Origin: JAQUSX01 sp035446985
GTDB taxonomy: Bacteria; Bacillota; Clostridia; Christensenellales; CAG-314
Length of the DNA: 37,871 bases
Assembly: GCA_035446985.1 (NCBI GenBank)
Contig: DAOTGG010000007.1
Span: 1 to 37,871 of the forward strand
Reading direction: 5' to 3'
Of this stretch, positions 25,407-32,711 are shown piece after piece (position 1 is the first letter of the stretch; each line of letters begins with the position of its first letter). A model generated the notes under the pieces. The model was not told the DNA's origin. It saw only the letters and a program-made list of their open reading frames with translations, and searched no databases. Position numbers and translations under genes: made by a program.

Positions 25407-25961
25407 TTATTCTGCTGTTTCGACTGTTTTGGTTTTGCATTTGAATTTGTTATTCAATTTATTTTCATAAATAATTTGATTTATTTTTTCTATTGCTCTA
25501 GATTCAATATGAGAATAATCATTAATGTTAACCTTAAGCCAAGATAAAGGACTCATAACGATTCCAGTTAAATCATATTTAATTTGTGTTATTAAAAGCG
25601 AAATATAATAAACAATATCTAGCCCTTTTATTTTGTTGCTATATAAAAGAGATTGCTGATTTTCTAGAATCTTTATAGCATCTTGACTCCCATAAGCAAC
25701 AATAATATTATTTATATTCTTTAAATATTCTTGAGCTTGCTCTTGCGTTATTCTATTTTTGTCAAAATCTTGTGCTACTTTAATGAAATCAAGTAACAAT
25801 TTCGGAATATCTTGCATTTTCTCCATAGATTTAGATATTTTGATTTTATTTATTTCATTTTTCAGATTTTTATTAGTTACAATTATTGTTATAATGAAAC
25901 CTGCAATAGTGATTATTCCGCTGATTATCACGGCTATATTATTTTTCCAAAATTCATCCAT
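25407..25961 (-). CDS. Orphan single-TM, helix-rich protein, strongly AT-rich
   Basis: A 184-aa protein that I do not recognise. Residues 8-29 are one hydrophobic segment (IAVIISGIITIAGFIITIIV), followed by a Lys/Asn-rich helical region to about 100 that may be coiled coil, and a second mildly hydrophobic stretch near 118-140. Over five 60-nt lines (25441-25740) I count 24% G+C, against 46% over 24001-24300 in the neighbouring gene, so it is a compositional outlier. It has its own promoter, an AAAAGGAG site and a terminator. It sits at the end of a tRNA operon between two near-identical terminators. Horizontal acquisition is likely; the function is unknown. Confidence 0.8.
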   Translation of the reverse strand: MDEFWKNNIAVIISGIITIAGFIITIIVTNKNLKNEINKIKISKSMEKMQDIPKLLLDFIKVAQDFDKNRITQEQAQEYLKNINNIIVAYGSQDAIKILENQQSLLYSNKIKGLDIVYYISLLITQIKYDLTGIVMSPLSWLKVNINDYSHIESRAIEKINQIIYENKLNNKFKCKTKTVETAE

Positions 25962-25980
25962 ATTTTAACTCCTTTTAATA

Positions 25981-26009
25981 AATATATCATAATATGATTT
26001 CTAATACAA
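25981..26009 (-). promoter_or_regulatory. Promoter of the AT-rich orphan gene
   Basis: Minus strand: -35 TTGTAT (26004-26009), 17-nt spacer, -10 TATATT (25981-25986). The -35 nearly touches the tRNA operon terminator. Confidence 0.6.
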
Positions 26010-26011
26010 TG

Positions 26012-26047
26012 CAAAAAAAACCGCTCAAAACTTAATGTTTTGAGCGG
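26012..26047 (-). terminator. Intrinsic terminator of the tRNA operon
   Basis: An 11-bp stem CCGCTCAAAAC / GTTTTGAGCGG with a 5-nt loop, followed on the minus strand by eight Ts. It lies 12 nt past the tRNA-Val CCA. Confidence 0.93.
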
Positions 26048-26058
26048 GTTTTTCTTTT

Positions 26059-26134
26059 TGGTGGGGACAACAGGGCTCGAACCTGTGACCCTCTGCTTGT
26101 AAGGCAGATGCTCTCCCAACTGAGCTATGTCCCC
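26059..26134 (-). tRNA. tRNA-Val (TAC)
   Basis: Minus-strand cloverleaf: acceptor GGGGACA/TGTCCCC, anticodon loop CTTACAA giving TAC, T-loop GGTTCGAGCC, encoded CCA. Last tRNA of a four-gene operon. Confidence 0.97.
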
Positions 26135-26167
26135 GTATTAAACGGCATTTTATGCCGAATTTTTCTT

Positions 26168-26242
26168 TGGTGACTCCTACGAGACTCGAACTCGTGTTAC
26201 CGCCGTGAAAGGGCGATGTCTTAACCGCTTGACCAAGGAGCC
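26168..26242 (-). tRNA. tRNA-Glu (TTC)
   Basis: Minus-strand cloverleaf: acceptor GGCTCCT/AGGAGTC (one G-T pair), anticodon loop CTTTCAC giving TTC, T-loop GTTCGAGTC, encoded CCA. Confidence 0.96.
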
Positions 26243-26247
26243 ATATC

Positions 26248-26324
26248 TGGTAGCGGCGGTCGGACTCGAACCAACGACCTGCCGGGTATGAACCGGCCGC
26301 TATAACCAACTAAGCTACGCCGCC
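26248..26324 (-). tRNA. tRNA-Met (CAT), elongator type
   Basis: Minus-strand cloverleaf: acceptor GGCGGCG/CGCCGCT (G1-T72 wobble), anticodon loop TTCATAC giving CAT, encoded CCA. The GCCGG/CCGGC stem around TTCATAC is typical of elongator Met rather than the lysidine-modified Ile tRNA. Confidence 0.92.
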
Positions 26325-26370
26325 ATATCGTCACCCGTTAATCTCGCTACTTTCATTCGTGGTAGAATCA

Positions 26371-26447
26371 TGGTTGCGGGGGAGGGATTTGAACCCCCGG
26401 CCTCCGGGTTATGAGCCCGACGAGCTACCGAACTGCTCTACCCCGCG
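26371..26447 (-). tRNA. Initiator tRNA-fMet (CAT)
   Basis: Minus-strand cloverleaf with the bacterial initiator hallmarks: unpaired C1-A72 at the acceptor end (CGCGGGG / CCCCGCA) and three G-C pairs (GGG/CCC) next to the CTCATAA anticodon loop. CCA is encoded. First gene of the tRNA operon. Confidence 0.97.
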
Positions 26448-26473
26448 ATAACAACATCTTGTGACGCTTAGTT

Positions 26474-26502
26474 ATGTTAGCATTTAATAACCTATTTGTC
26501 AA
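26474..26502 (-). promoter_or_regulatory. Promoter of the tRNA operon
   Basis: Minus strand: -35 TTGACA (26497-26502), 17-nt spacer, -10 TAACAT (26474-26479), about 27 nt before tRNA-fMet. Confidence 0.8.
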
Positions 26503-26860
26503 GTATTTTTTCCTTGATTAAGCCAAAATTTTTGCTCTTTATCCGTATGTTTTCTCAAGTTGTAAAACAATGGAAAATCTTAGTCAATATCAACATTTTT
26601 CCAAAATAATTAACTTGAAAAAATTTTTTATTAAAGCGAAACTGTAGCATTTATTCTCTTTTGTTAAAAAGCAGATTTAAAATTTGTATTCGCTTTGAAA
26701 GTTTGCAAAACAGTTTTTTAATTTTTTTTAAGATAAAAATCGAAATAACTCACTATTTTGACGCCTACATGCTACCAAAAACAAATATGACGCAAATAGT
26801 GGCTTTTTAATGCCGTTTTTGGTATAATAATAAAAGTACGAAATTTTAGGAGAACTAATA
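26503..26860. other. Divergent intergenic region, about 360 bp
   Basis: AT-rich and without a gene. It contains an 8-bp inverted repeat CACTATTT / AAATAGTG (26751-26758 and 26794-26801) and an extended -10 (TG-G-TATAAT, TATAAT at 26823-26828) for the dehydrogenase-like gene. No -35 consensus is visible. Confidence 0.5.
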
Positions 26861-27880
26861 ATGAAAGCCTGGACGTTAGTTGCGCCGCGAAAACTTAAAC
26901 TTGTGACCAGCGAACCTACGGAACTGACTTCGCCTACAATGGCAAAAGTGAAAATAGAAAGAGCGTTGCTCTCAAATACAGATTTTGATTTTTATGTAAA
27001 TCCCGTAAAACTCGAACTTCCTTTGATTTTGGGAAGATATGGCGCAGGCGTCGTATCTAAGCTTGCCGATGAAAATTCCGAGCTTACAAAAGCCGACAGA
27101 GTAGTTATCACTCCCACGATACCTTGTCAAAGCTGTTTTCATTGTCTTGCGGGTTCGGCGCAAAAATGCGAAAATCTCCGTTCACTCGGCATAAACACCA
27201 ACGGCGTTTTCAGAGATTTTATCGATTTACCCGTCACGTCTTTGCACAAGCTGCCCGAAACCGTTTCTTTTGAAAAAGCTTTGTTCACGGGTTATATTTC
27301 GCTCGCGCTGAACATTCTCGATATTCTCAACATTGAAAAAGGCGACCATATCGCGATTTATTCCGAGACAAAACTAGGACTTATTATAGCGCAGCTTATT
27401 ACTTATTACGGAGCTGTGCCTATACTGATTGACAAAGACAACGAAACGCTGAAACTCGCGCGCGAGCTTGGTATTTTTTACACGTTCAATTATGTTGAAA
27501 GCCAAAATTTCAAAGAAGATATGTTTAATATCACCAGCGGAAGAATGTGCGAAAAAGTAATATATCTTACCAACAGCCAATATCCGCTTAACGATATTTT
27601 GGAAGTATCTGCGTTTGGCGCAAGTATATGCCTGGCGTTAAATACTGAAAAAATGGAAAAGATAAACCTTAGTCAGATTACATCGAAACAGCTTCATATC
27701 TACTCGGTCAACACGTACGAAGGCAATTTCCCCGCGGCGATAAATATACTGGCGACGAATAAAATAGATACAAGCTGTCTTATCGGAAATACCGTAAAGT
27801 TTTCCGAACTGGATAAACAGATAGAAAAAATGAATACCGACGACCTAAGGCATAAATCCATGATAGTCGATATTGATTAA
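26861..27880 (+). CDS. Degenerate zinc-type alcohol dehydrogenase (MDR superfamily) homologue
   Basis: A 339-aa medium-chain dehydrogenase/reductase homologue with GroES-like (1-130) and Rossmann-like (130-280) parts. The structural zinc set is intact: C89, C92, C95 and C103 (P-C-Q-S-C-F-H-C). The catalytic zinc ligands are not: the usual G-x-C-G-T-D-x-H reads L-L-S-N-T-D-F-D (S38 for Cys), and G-H-E reads G-R-Y near 58-60. The glycine-rich NAD(P) loop is replaced by I-Y-S-E-T-K-L-G-L-I. It may therefore be catalytically dead or work in another way. An AGGAG site precedes the ATG and a strong terminator follows, so it is monocistronic. Confidence 0.8.
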   Translation: MKAWTLVAPRKLKLVTSEPTELTSPTMAKVKIERALLSNTDFDFYVNPVKLELPLILGRYGAGVVSKLADENSELTKADRVVITPTIPCQSCFHCLAGSAQKCENLRSLGINTNGVFRDFIDLPVTSLHKLPETVSFEKALFTGYISLALNILDILNIEKGDHIAIYSETKLGLIIAQLITYYGAVPILIDKDNETLKLARELGIFYTFNYVESQNFKEDMFNITSGRMCEKVIYLTNSQYPLNDILEVSAFGASICLALNTEKMEKINLSQITSKQLHIYSVNTYEGNFPAAINILATNKIDTSCLIGNTVKFSELDKQIEKMNTDDLRHKSMIVDID

Positions 27881-27895
27881 AAATTGATAAAAATT

Positions 27896-27930
27896 AAAAG
27901 GACTCTTAACGAGTCCTTTTTTTTATTTTT
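27896..27930. terminator. Bidirectional intrinsic terminator
   Basis: A 10-bp stem AAAAGGACTC / GAGTCCTTTT with a 5-nt loop and a long T-run. It lies between the convergent dehydrogenase-like and gtrA-like genes. Confidence 0.92.
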
Positions 27931-28584
27931 TTAAATCAAAATTCGGGGTTGACTCGGGAACAGGCGTTTCGTCGTAACGCTTTTTGATAACCGCGAAAAT
28001 GAAATACCGACAATAAAGATAATCCAGTACGACGTTAATCGTCATCTTTATGATTTTGCAAAAAATTATATACACGCCCGCGTTATTAAGCGCAATAATC
28101 ATCCAGCTGCCTAACGGCGTGGTGATAAAATAAAAAGCCAAATACAGGAATATGCCCATTCTACGGGCTTTTTGACCTTTAAACGTAAACTTGCTGTTAA
28201 GCACAAATGAGCAGGTACAGCTCCATATTACCGAAAGATATTCGGCTATAACGATGCCCACGTCGTAATTTACGATATTTTGAATATTTTCAAACGCCGA
28301 AACAAGCAGCGCAAAAGAACCAAGCCCGACAGTTCCCGTTATACAACTGACAAGCAAAAACTTCCAAAAATTCCTTTNNNNNNNNNNNNNNNNNNNNNNN
28401 NNNNNNNNNNNNNNNNNNNNNNNNNNNNNNNNNNNNNNNNNNNNNNNNNNNNNNNNNNNNNNNNNNNNNNNNNNNNNAGCCCGACAGTTCCCGTTATACA
28501 ACTGACAAGCAAAAACTTCCAAAAATTCCTTTTCGGTTTTTGTTCTTCATTTTCACTTAGAGGTTGTTTTTCTTCCGTCACCAA
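27923..28584 (-). CDS. GtrA-family membrane protein, interrupted by an assembly gap
   Basis: The two halves of this gene are split by 100 Ns, with the same 55 bp on both sides. If the gap and one 55-bp copy are removed, 507 bp remain in frame: 168 residues and a stop. The rebuilt protein has a Glu/Lys-rich N-terminus, RNFWKFLLVSCITGTVGLGS as the first TM helix, then SVIWSCTCSFVLNSKFTFKG, the GtrA family signature, and four TM helices in all. The start is TTG at 28584 or GTG at 28581, after GGAG. It lies 9 nt after psuG and so is the third gene of the pseudouridine operon. Its role there is unclear; a paralogue lies at 19924-20442. Confidence 0.82.
28323..28377. repeat. 55-bp contig-end duplicate, left copy
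   Basis: Identical to 28478-28532 on the other side of the N run. Probably an unmerged assembly overlap, not a biological repeat. Confidence 0.95.
28378..28477. other. Scaffold gap of 100 Ns
   Basis: Exactly 100 unknown bases, the usual placeholder for a gap of unknown size, inside the gtrA-like gene. Confidence 0.99.
28478..28532. repeat. 55-bp contig-end duplicate, right copy
   Basis: Identical to 28323-28377. A 55-nt overlap equals a common de Bruijn k-mer size, which supports an assembly origin. Confidence 0.95.
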
Positions 28585-28593
28585 AATTTTCTC

Positions 28594-29505
28594 CTATTTT
28601 TTACTGATAGCTACGGCAACCTTGCTTGCCACAGCCGCGTTATTCAAAACGAGCTTTATATTTGATTCCAAGCTTTTTCCGCCGGTTAATTCCACTACTT
28701 TTTCTAATAAAAACGGGGTTACTTCTTTACCTTTGATATTTTGTTTTTCCGCTTGACGTAAGGCTAGCTCAATAGCTTCGTTTATTGCAGTTTCGCTCAT
28801 AGCAAATTCGCTTGGAATAGGCACGGTAAGCAGCGAACCGCCCATACCGAATTCTCTTGACGCGCGGAAAATGTCTGCCATTTCTTCTGCGGAATCAACT
28901 CTATAGTCGACTGTCAAGCCGCTAGTCTGCGTATAAAAGGCGGGCATATTGGATGTTTTCCAGCCGTATACGGGTACGCCCTTTGTTTCCAAATATTCGC
29001 GGGTAAGCGGCAAATCCAAAATAGCTTTCGCGCCTGCGCATACGACCAAAACGGGTGTGCGAGCGAGTTCTTCCAAGTCCGCGGAAATATCGAATGTGCT
29101 TTGCGCGTTTCTGTGCGCTCCGCCGATACCGCCCGTCGCGAATACGTTTATTCCAGCCATATTAGCTAGTAACATAGTGGCGGAAACCGTCGTTGCGCCG
29201 TCAATTTTTTTTGCGTATACGGCAGCCAAATCCCGACGGCTGACTTTGACTACGTCATGCCCGCGTTTGCCGAGATAATCTATTTCCTCTTTGGTTAAAC
29301 CCGCTTTTGGTACGCCTTTTAATATCGCTATCGTTGCGGGTACCGCGCCGTTTTTGCGTACGACGTCTTCCACAGCCATAGCCGTCTCGACGTTTTTCGG
29401 GTACGGCATACCGTGGGAAATTATCGTGGATTCCAAAGCTACTATCGGCTTATTTTCTTTTATAGCTTGTTTTACTTCATTAGAGACACAAATAAAATCA
29501 TTCAT
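28594..29505 (-). CDS. psuG: Pseudouridine-5'-phosphate glycosidase
   Basis: A 303-aa enzyme that splits pseudouridine 5'-phosphate into uracil and ribose 5-phosphate (a C-C glycosidic bond). The family signature A-L-E-S-T-I-I-S-H-G-M-P-Y-P-K-N is at 23-38, and VSRRDLAAVYAKKIDGATTVSATM and VFATGGIGGAHR follow, all typical of PsuG/YeiN. Length is normal. It lies 12 nt after psuK, in the same operon, giving a complete two-step cytosolic route from pseudouridine to uracil. Its stop codon touches the ribosome site of the gtrA-like gene. The start ATG has only a weak GGAAA site. Confidence 0.95.
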   Translation of the reverse strand: MNDFICVSNEVKQAIKENKPIVALESTIISHGMPYPKNVETAMAVEDVVRKNGAVPATIAILKGVPKAGLTKEEIDYLGKRGHDVVKVSRRDLAAVYAKKIDGATTVSATMLLANMAGINVFATGGIGGAHRNAQSTFDISADLEELARTPVLVVCAGAKAILDLPLTREYLETKGVPVYGWKTSNMPAFYTQTSGLTVDYRVDSAEEMADIFRASREFGMGGSLLTVPIPSEFAMSETAINEAIELALRQAEKQNIKGKEVTPFLLEKVVELTGGKSLESNIKLVLNNAAVASKVAVAISKK

Positions 29506-29517
29506 AATATTTTCCGT

Positions 29518-30417
29518 TTATTTAACCGTTATTTTTTCGGCGGTAATATCTGGGTTTACCGCCTTGTCGCTAGCTAGAGTCATTATCGCGGCTCTGTTTC
29601 CGCATTGACAAGCGGTCTTTAAATCGTAACCGCAAACGTATCCCCATATAAGGGCAGCAAAAAAACTGTCTCCCGCGCCCGTTGTATTCAATATTTTATC
29701 GGCTTTTTCCCAGACCAGTCCGACCGATTTTTCATTGGAGAAAAACGCGCCTTTTTCACCCAGCGTTATTACAATGTTTTTATAGCCTTGTTTATGGAGA
29801 ATATCAGCGGCTTTATGCAAATCCTTTTGCGATTTGATTTTCATTCCGACGAGTTCGCCCGCTTCGAAAATATTGGGTTTTATCGTATGCGCGCCTGGCA
29901 ATCCGTGAAGTTTTTTTGTTTTATTTACCGACACGGTTTCTATAAAAATCGGGGTATCGCAGTTATTCAATACAAATTCTAACGCTTTCGGAGACAAGTT
30001 TGTGTCAATCGCCACCGCTTTTGCGTTATTCAGTAACTCAAGTTTTGACCGCAAAAAGTCTTCGTCTATTAGATTAAGTATTTCCATATCGGACGCGCCT
30101 ATAAACATATCGCCGTTATTGTCGTTTATGCATAAATACGTCGACGTGGGACTTGCGGTATTGAGCGAATCACTTGTGTCAATGCCTAAACTTTTACAAG
30201 ATTCAATTATTTTTTCCGCGTATATATCGTTGCCGAAAGCAGTTATAAATTTTGTTTTTACGCCTAGTCTGGCAAGATTTTCCGAGACATTACGTCCAAC
30301 GCCGCCCAAAGACAAAGTCGTTTTGGACGGATTGCTGTCGCACTTAATAAGCGGGGCGAAAGCGGTAGACGAAATATCTATATTCGCGCCCCCGATAACG
30401 CAAACGTAATCTTTCAT
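29518..30417 (-). CDS. psuK: Pseudouridine kinase (PfkB family)
   Basis: A 299-aa PfkB-family sugar kinase. The substrate-binding G-G-V-G-R-N motif is at 38-43, and the catalytic G-A-G-D-S-F at 247-252, with D250 as the expected base. Next to psuG it is best read as PsuK, phosphorylating pseudouridine at the 5' position; sequence alone would only give PfkB kinase. The ATG has no Shine-Dalgarno: the -10 box ends 6 nt before it, so the mRNA is probably leaderless. There is no transporter for the nucleoside in the operon unless the gtrA-like product is involved, which is not expected of that family. Confidence 0.88.
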   Translation of the reverse strand: MKDYVCVIGGANIDISSTAFAPLIKCDSNPSKTTLSLGGVGRNVSENLARLGVKTKFITAFGNDIYAEKIIESCKSLGIDTSDSLNTASPTSTYLCINDNNGDMFIGASDMEILNLIDEDFLRSKLELLNNAKAVAIDTNLSPKALEFVLNNCDTPIFIETVSVNKTKKLHGLPGAHTIKPNIFEAGELVGMKIKSQKDLHKAADILHKQGYKNIVITLGEKGAFFSNEKSVGLVWEKADKILNTTGAGDSFFAALIWGYVCGYDLKTACQCGNRAAIMTLASDKAVNPDITAEKITVK

Positions 30418-30423
30418 AAATTA

Positions 30424-30432
30424 AGTATACCA
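30424..30432 (-). promoter_or_regulatory. Extended -10 promoter of psuK placed for a leaderless mRNA
   Basis: Minus strand: TG-G-TATACT with TATACT at 30424-30429, then TAATTT and ATG. A weak TTGCTT is 18 nt upstream. The expected start coincides with the start codon. The rest of the 288-bp spacer to murC shows nothing I can support. Confidence 0.6.
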
Positions 30433-30705
30433 TATATTGGGATTTTAAAGCAATATCGAGGTTATAAAAAGACAATTAAGTAAGAATTGAAAATTTCGAT
30501 TTTAAAATCTTTCTTATGAAAAGAAATTAAGGCAAAATCTTAAAAAATTGATAGATAAAGCCACTTTTTGCCTGTTTTTTTGAAACAAAATCTTTGTCTT
30601 GTCGGTTATTACAAAAAACGATTTTAAATTTTTCGAGAAATCGCAGACCTTATACAATAGTAGTTAAGAATAGCCATTATGACAGCTGTAAAAAGCCTAT
30701 GTAAA

Positions 30706-32034
30706 TTAAACTAATAAATTCACCAGTTTATTAACGTCGCCCGCGCCCACTACAAGCACAAGGTCGTCCTTTCCCGCTCTTTCTTTAATAATATTTGCGC
30801 AGTCGTCAAAATCCTTTGCGAAACGCGCTTCCGTTATGCCTACTTCGTTGATAACTCTCGTTAGCCTTTCGCTTGTAACGCCTGGTATAGGTAGCTCTCT
30901 CGCGGCATAAATAGGGAGCAGTATCAACTCGTTTACGCCTTTAAAGCATGTCACAAAATCGCGGAAAAGCGTCTGCGTGCGGCTATATGTGTGCGGTTGA
31001 AAAACCATAACGATTTTTTCATAACCTTGCTGCCTTGCGGTTTCTATCAAAGCTCTGATTTCGTTAGGGTGGTGCGCGTAATCCAAAACGACGTTGGTAA
31101 ACTCGTTTTCCACAACCGTCCATCTGCGTTCCACTCCCTCGAACAAATTTATGCCTTCCGCGCATTTTGACGCGTCAAGGTTTAATAGATCGCAAACGAC
31201 AACGGTAGCCAAAGCGTTATAAATATTATGCCTGCCGCGTATCCTAAGCTCTACCGAATAAAAATATTTACCGTCTCTAATAACGTCAAAAGCGTAAACT
31301 CCTTTTTTGTGTTTTAAGTTTACCGCCTGATAGTCGTTATTGTTTTCAAAACCGTAGCTTATGCGTTTCGCTTTTGTTATTTTTAAAATATGTTCGGGGA
31401 CTTGGTCGCCGTTATAAACAAGATAGCCGTCTTTATCCACCTTTGAAGCGAATTTTGAAAAAGCTCTCTCCACACCAAGCAAGTCTTTGTAATAATCAAG
31501 GTGGTCGGTTTCTACGTTCAAAATAACGCCTATCGTCGGTCTTAAGGTCAAAAAGCTCGCTTTATACTCGCATGCTTCCGCGATACAAGGCTCTCCGCCT
31601 TCTATATAATTTCCCCGTTTTGTCATTCCGCCGATAAACGCCGTGGGCATATGACCGCAGTTTTCAAAAGCCGCCGCCAGCATTCCGCAAGTCGTAGTTT
31701 TACCATGCGTTCCAGATACTGCTATCCGCGTTTTATAAGCGTTAAATTCTTTACCCAATAGTTCTTGACGGGCAAGCACACCAATTTTATTTTGCACGCA
31801 ATAGAGTATTTCGGGGTTGTCGACGCTTGCCGCGCTCGTCGCCACGCATAAATCCGCGCCGAAAACGTTTTTATCACTATGCCCGATAAAAACTTTTATT
31901 CCCTTACTTTCCAGCATATCGGTCACTTCGCTTTTTACGGCGTCGCTTCCGCTTATTATATGACCTTTTTTCGCCATATGCTGAGCAAGCGCGCTCATTC
32001 CTATTCCGCCAATTCCAACGAAATGTATTTTCAT
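30706..32034 (-). CDS. murC: UDP-N-acetylmuramate--L-alanine ligase
   Basis: A 442-aa Mur ligase that adds L-alanine to UDP-MurNAc with ATP, the first peptide step of peptidoglycan synthesis in the cytoplasm. The N-terminal Rossmann loop is F-V-G-I-G-G-I-G-M-S at 5-14. The ATP P-loop is S-G-T-H-G-K-T-T at 107-114. The central domain has NVETDHLDYY and the C-terminal domain VLDYAHHPNEI and FQPHTYSRT, all MurC hallmarks. Length is normal. A GGAAG site precedes the ATG. It is divergent from spoVG, as in no obvious conserved cluster, and is transcribed alone. Confidence 0.97.
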   Translation of the reverse strand: MKIHFVGIGGIGMSALAQHMAKKGHIISGSDAVKSEVTDMLESKGIKVFIGHSDKNVFGADLCVATSAASVDNPEILYCVQNKIGVLARQELLGKEFNAYKTRIAVSGTHGKTTTCGMLAAAFENCGHMPTAFIGGMTKRGNYIEGGEPCIAEACEYKASFLTLRPTIGVILNVETDHLDYYKDLLGVERAFSKFASKVDKDGYLVYNGDQVPEHILKITKAKRISYGFENNNDYQAVNLKHKKGVYAFDVIRDGKYFYSVELRIRGRHNIYNALATVVVCDLLNLDASKCAEGINLFEGVERRWTVVENEFTNVVLDYAHHPNEIRALIETARQQGYEKIVMVFQPHTYSRTQTLFRDFVTCFKGVNELILLPIYAARELPIPGVTSERLTRVINEVGITEARFAKDFDDCANIIKERAGKDDLVLVVGAGDVNKLVNLLV

Positions 32035-32114
32035 AAAAATTCACTTCCGCCGACATTATTTTTATTATAAATTATGCCTAGAAACGGGGTAATATAAGAA
32101 TTTTTCAAAATCTA

Positions 32115-32143
32115 TTGAAAAGACGGACAATTTAGTGTATAAT
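32115..32143 (+). promoter_or_regulatory. Promoter of spoVG
   Basis: -35 TTGAAA (32115-32120), 17-nt spacer, -10 TATAAT (32138-32143), giving a leader of about 24 nt. Confidence 0.8.
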
Positions 32144-32173
32144 CAATATAATTACAAGCAAAGGAAGGAGTTT

Positions 32174-32434
32174 ATGAAGATTTCCGACGTAAGAATCCGA
32201 TTGGTAGATTCTGATAGCAAACTCAAAGCTATCGCATCCGTTACCATCGAAGATTATTTTGTAGTCCACGATATCAAAATTATTGAAGGTAAGGATAATT
32301 TATTCATAGCGATGCCTTCGAGAAAAACAAAAGAAGGCGAGTACAAAGATATCGCTCATCCCATTAATACCGAAACCAGAAACGCGATGTCAGAGACTAT
32401 TTTGGAGGCGTACCACAAAGCTTTAAGCGAATAA
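32174..32434 (+). CDS. spoVG: SpoVG family regulatory protein
   Basis: An 86-aa nucleic-acid-binding protein that affects septation and sporulation in Firmicutes and acts as a global regulator elsewhere. The family pattern is clear: MKISDVRIRLV, then KLKAIASVTIEDYFVVHDIK, then LFIAMPSRKTKEGEYKDIAHPI. The start at 32174 is set by AAGGAG about 6 nt upstream; an in-frame TTG-type start 13 codons earlier lies within the promoter and is rejected. It is slightly shorter than Bacillus SpoVG at the C-terminus. It has its own promoter and terminator. Its presence does not prove that the organism sporulates. Confidence 0.95.
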   Translation: MKISDVRIRLVDSDSKLKAIASVTIEDYFVVHDIKIIEGKDNLFIAMPSRKTKEGEYKDIAHPINTETRNAMSETILEAYHKALSE

Positions 32435-32552
32435 TTTTCTTATAAGCAAATGGCCGACAGAATAATTTTGCTAACCATTGGTGTAATGCTCGTTGACTAT
32501 ACACCTAGTCTTCTTTGCGGCATTTGAGCAAAGTTTAAAAAAATAATACATA

Positions 32553-32585
32553 AAAATAGACCGCATACGCGGTCTATTTTTTCTT
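32553..32585. terminator. Bidirectional intrinsic terminator after spoVG
   Basis: Stem AAATAGACCGC / GCGGTCTATTT with a 4-nt loop and T-runs on both strands, between convergent spoVG and the M32 peptidase gene. Confidence 0.92.
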
Positions 32586-32711
32586 TTTACTTATAAAGCA
32601 TTAACGTTTGAATTTCTTTTATTTTTTTAATTAGCCTTGAAATAAATTAATCTGCACTAGTTTGAACGAAAAAAATCAATCTTCGCTTTCCGCTATTTAA
32701 TAAAACAAATT

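Noticed and set aside
26785..26805. TGACGCAAATAG, similar to the GEMM riboswitch core
   Set aside because: The flanking stems, the GNRA hairpin and the GCC-GTTACCG half are missing, and it lies upstream of the -10.
28323..28532. 55-bp direct repeat as a target-site duplication or att site
   Set aside because: It exactly flanks a 100-N placeholder, and merging restores the reading frame, so an assembly overlap is far simpler.
32135..32173. Upstream start of spoVG at 32135
   Set aside because: It lies within the promoter; AAGGAG sets the ATG at 32174, where SpoVG proteins begin.
32476..32535. Interleaved complements after spoVG (GGTGTA/TACACC and TGCTC/GAGCA) as a pseudoknot RNA
   Set aside because: Arms are only 5-6 bp and could arise by chance; the clear terminator follows separately and no known RNA fits.
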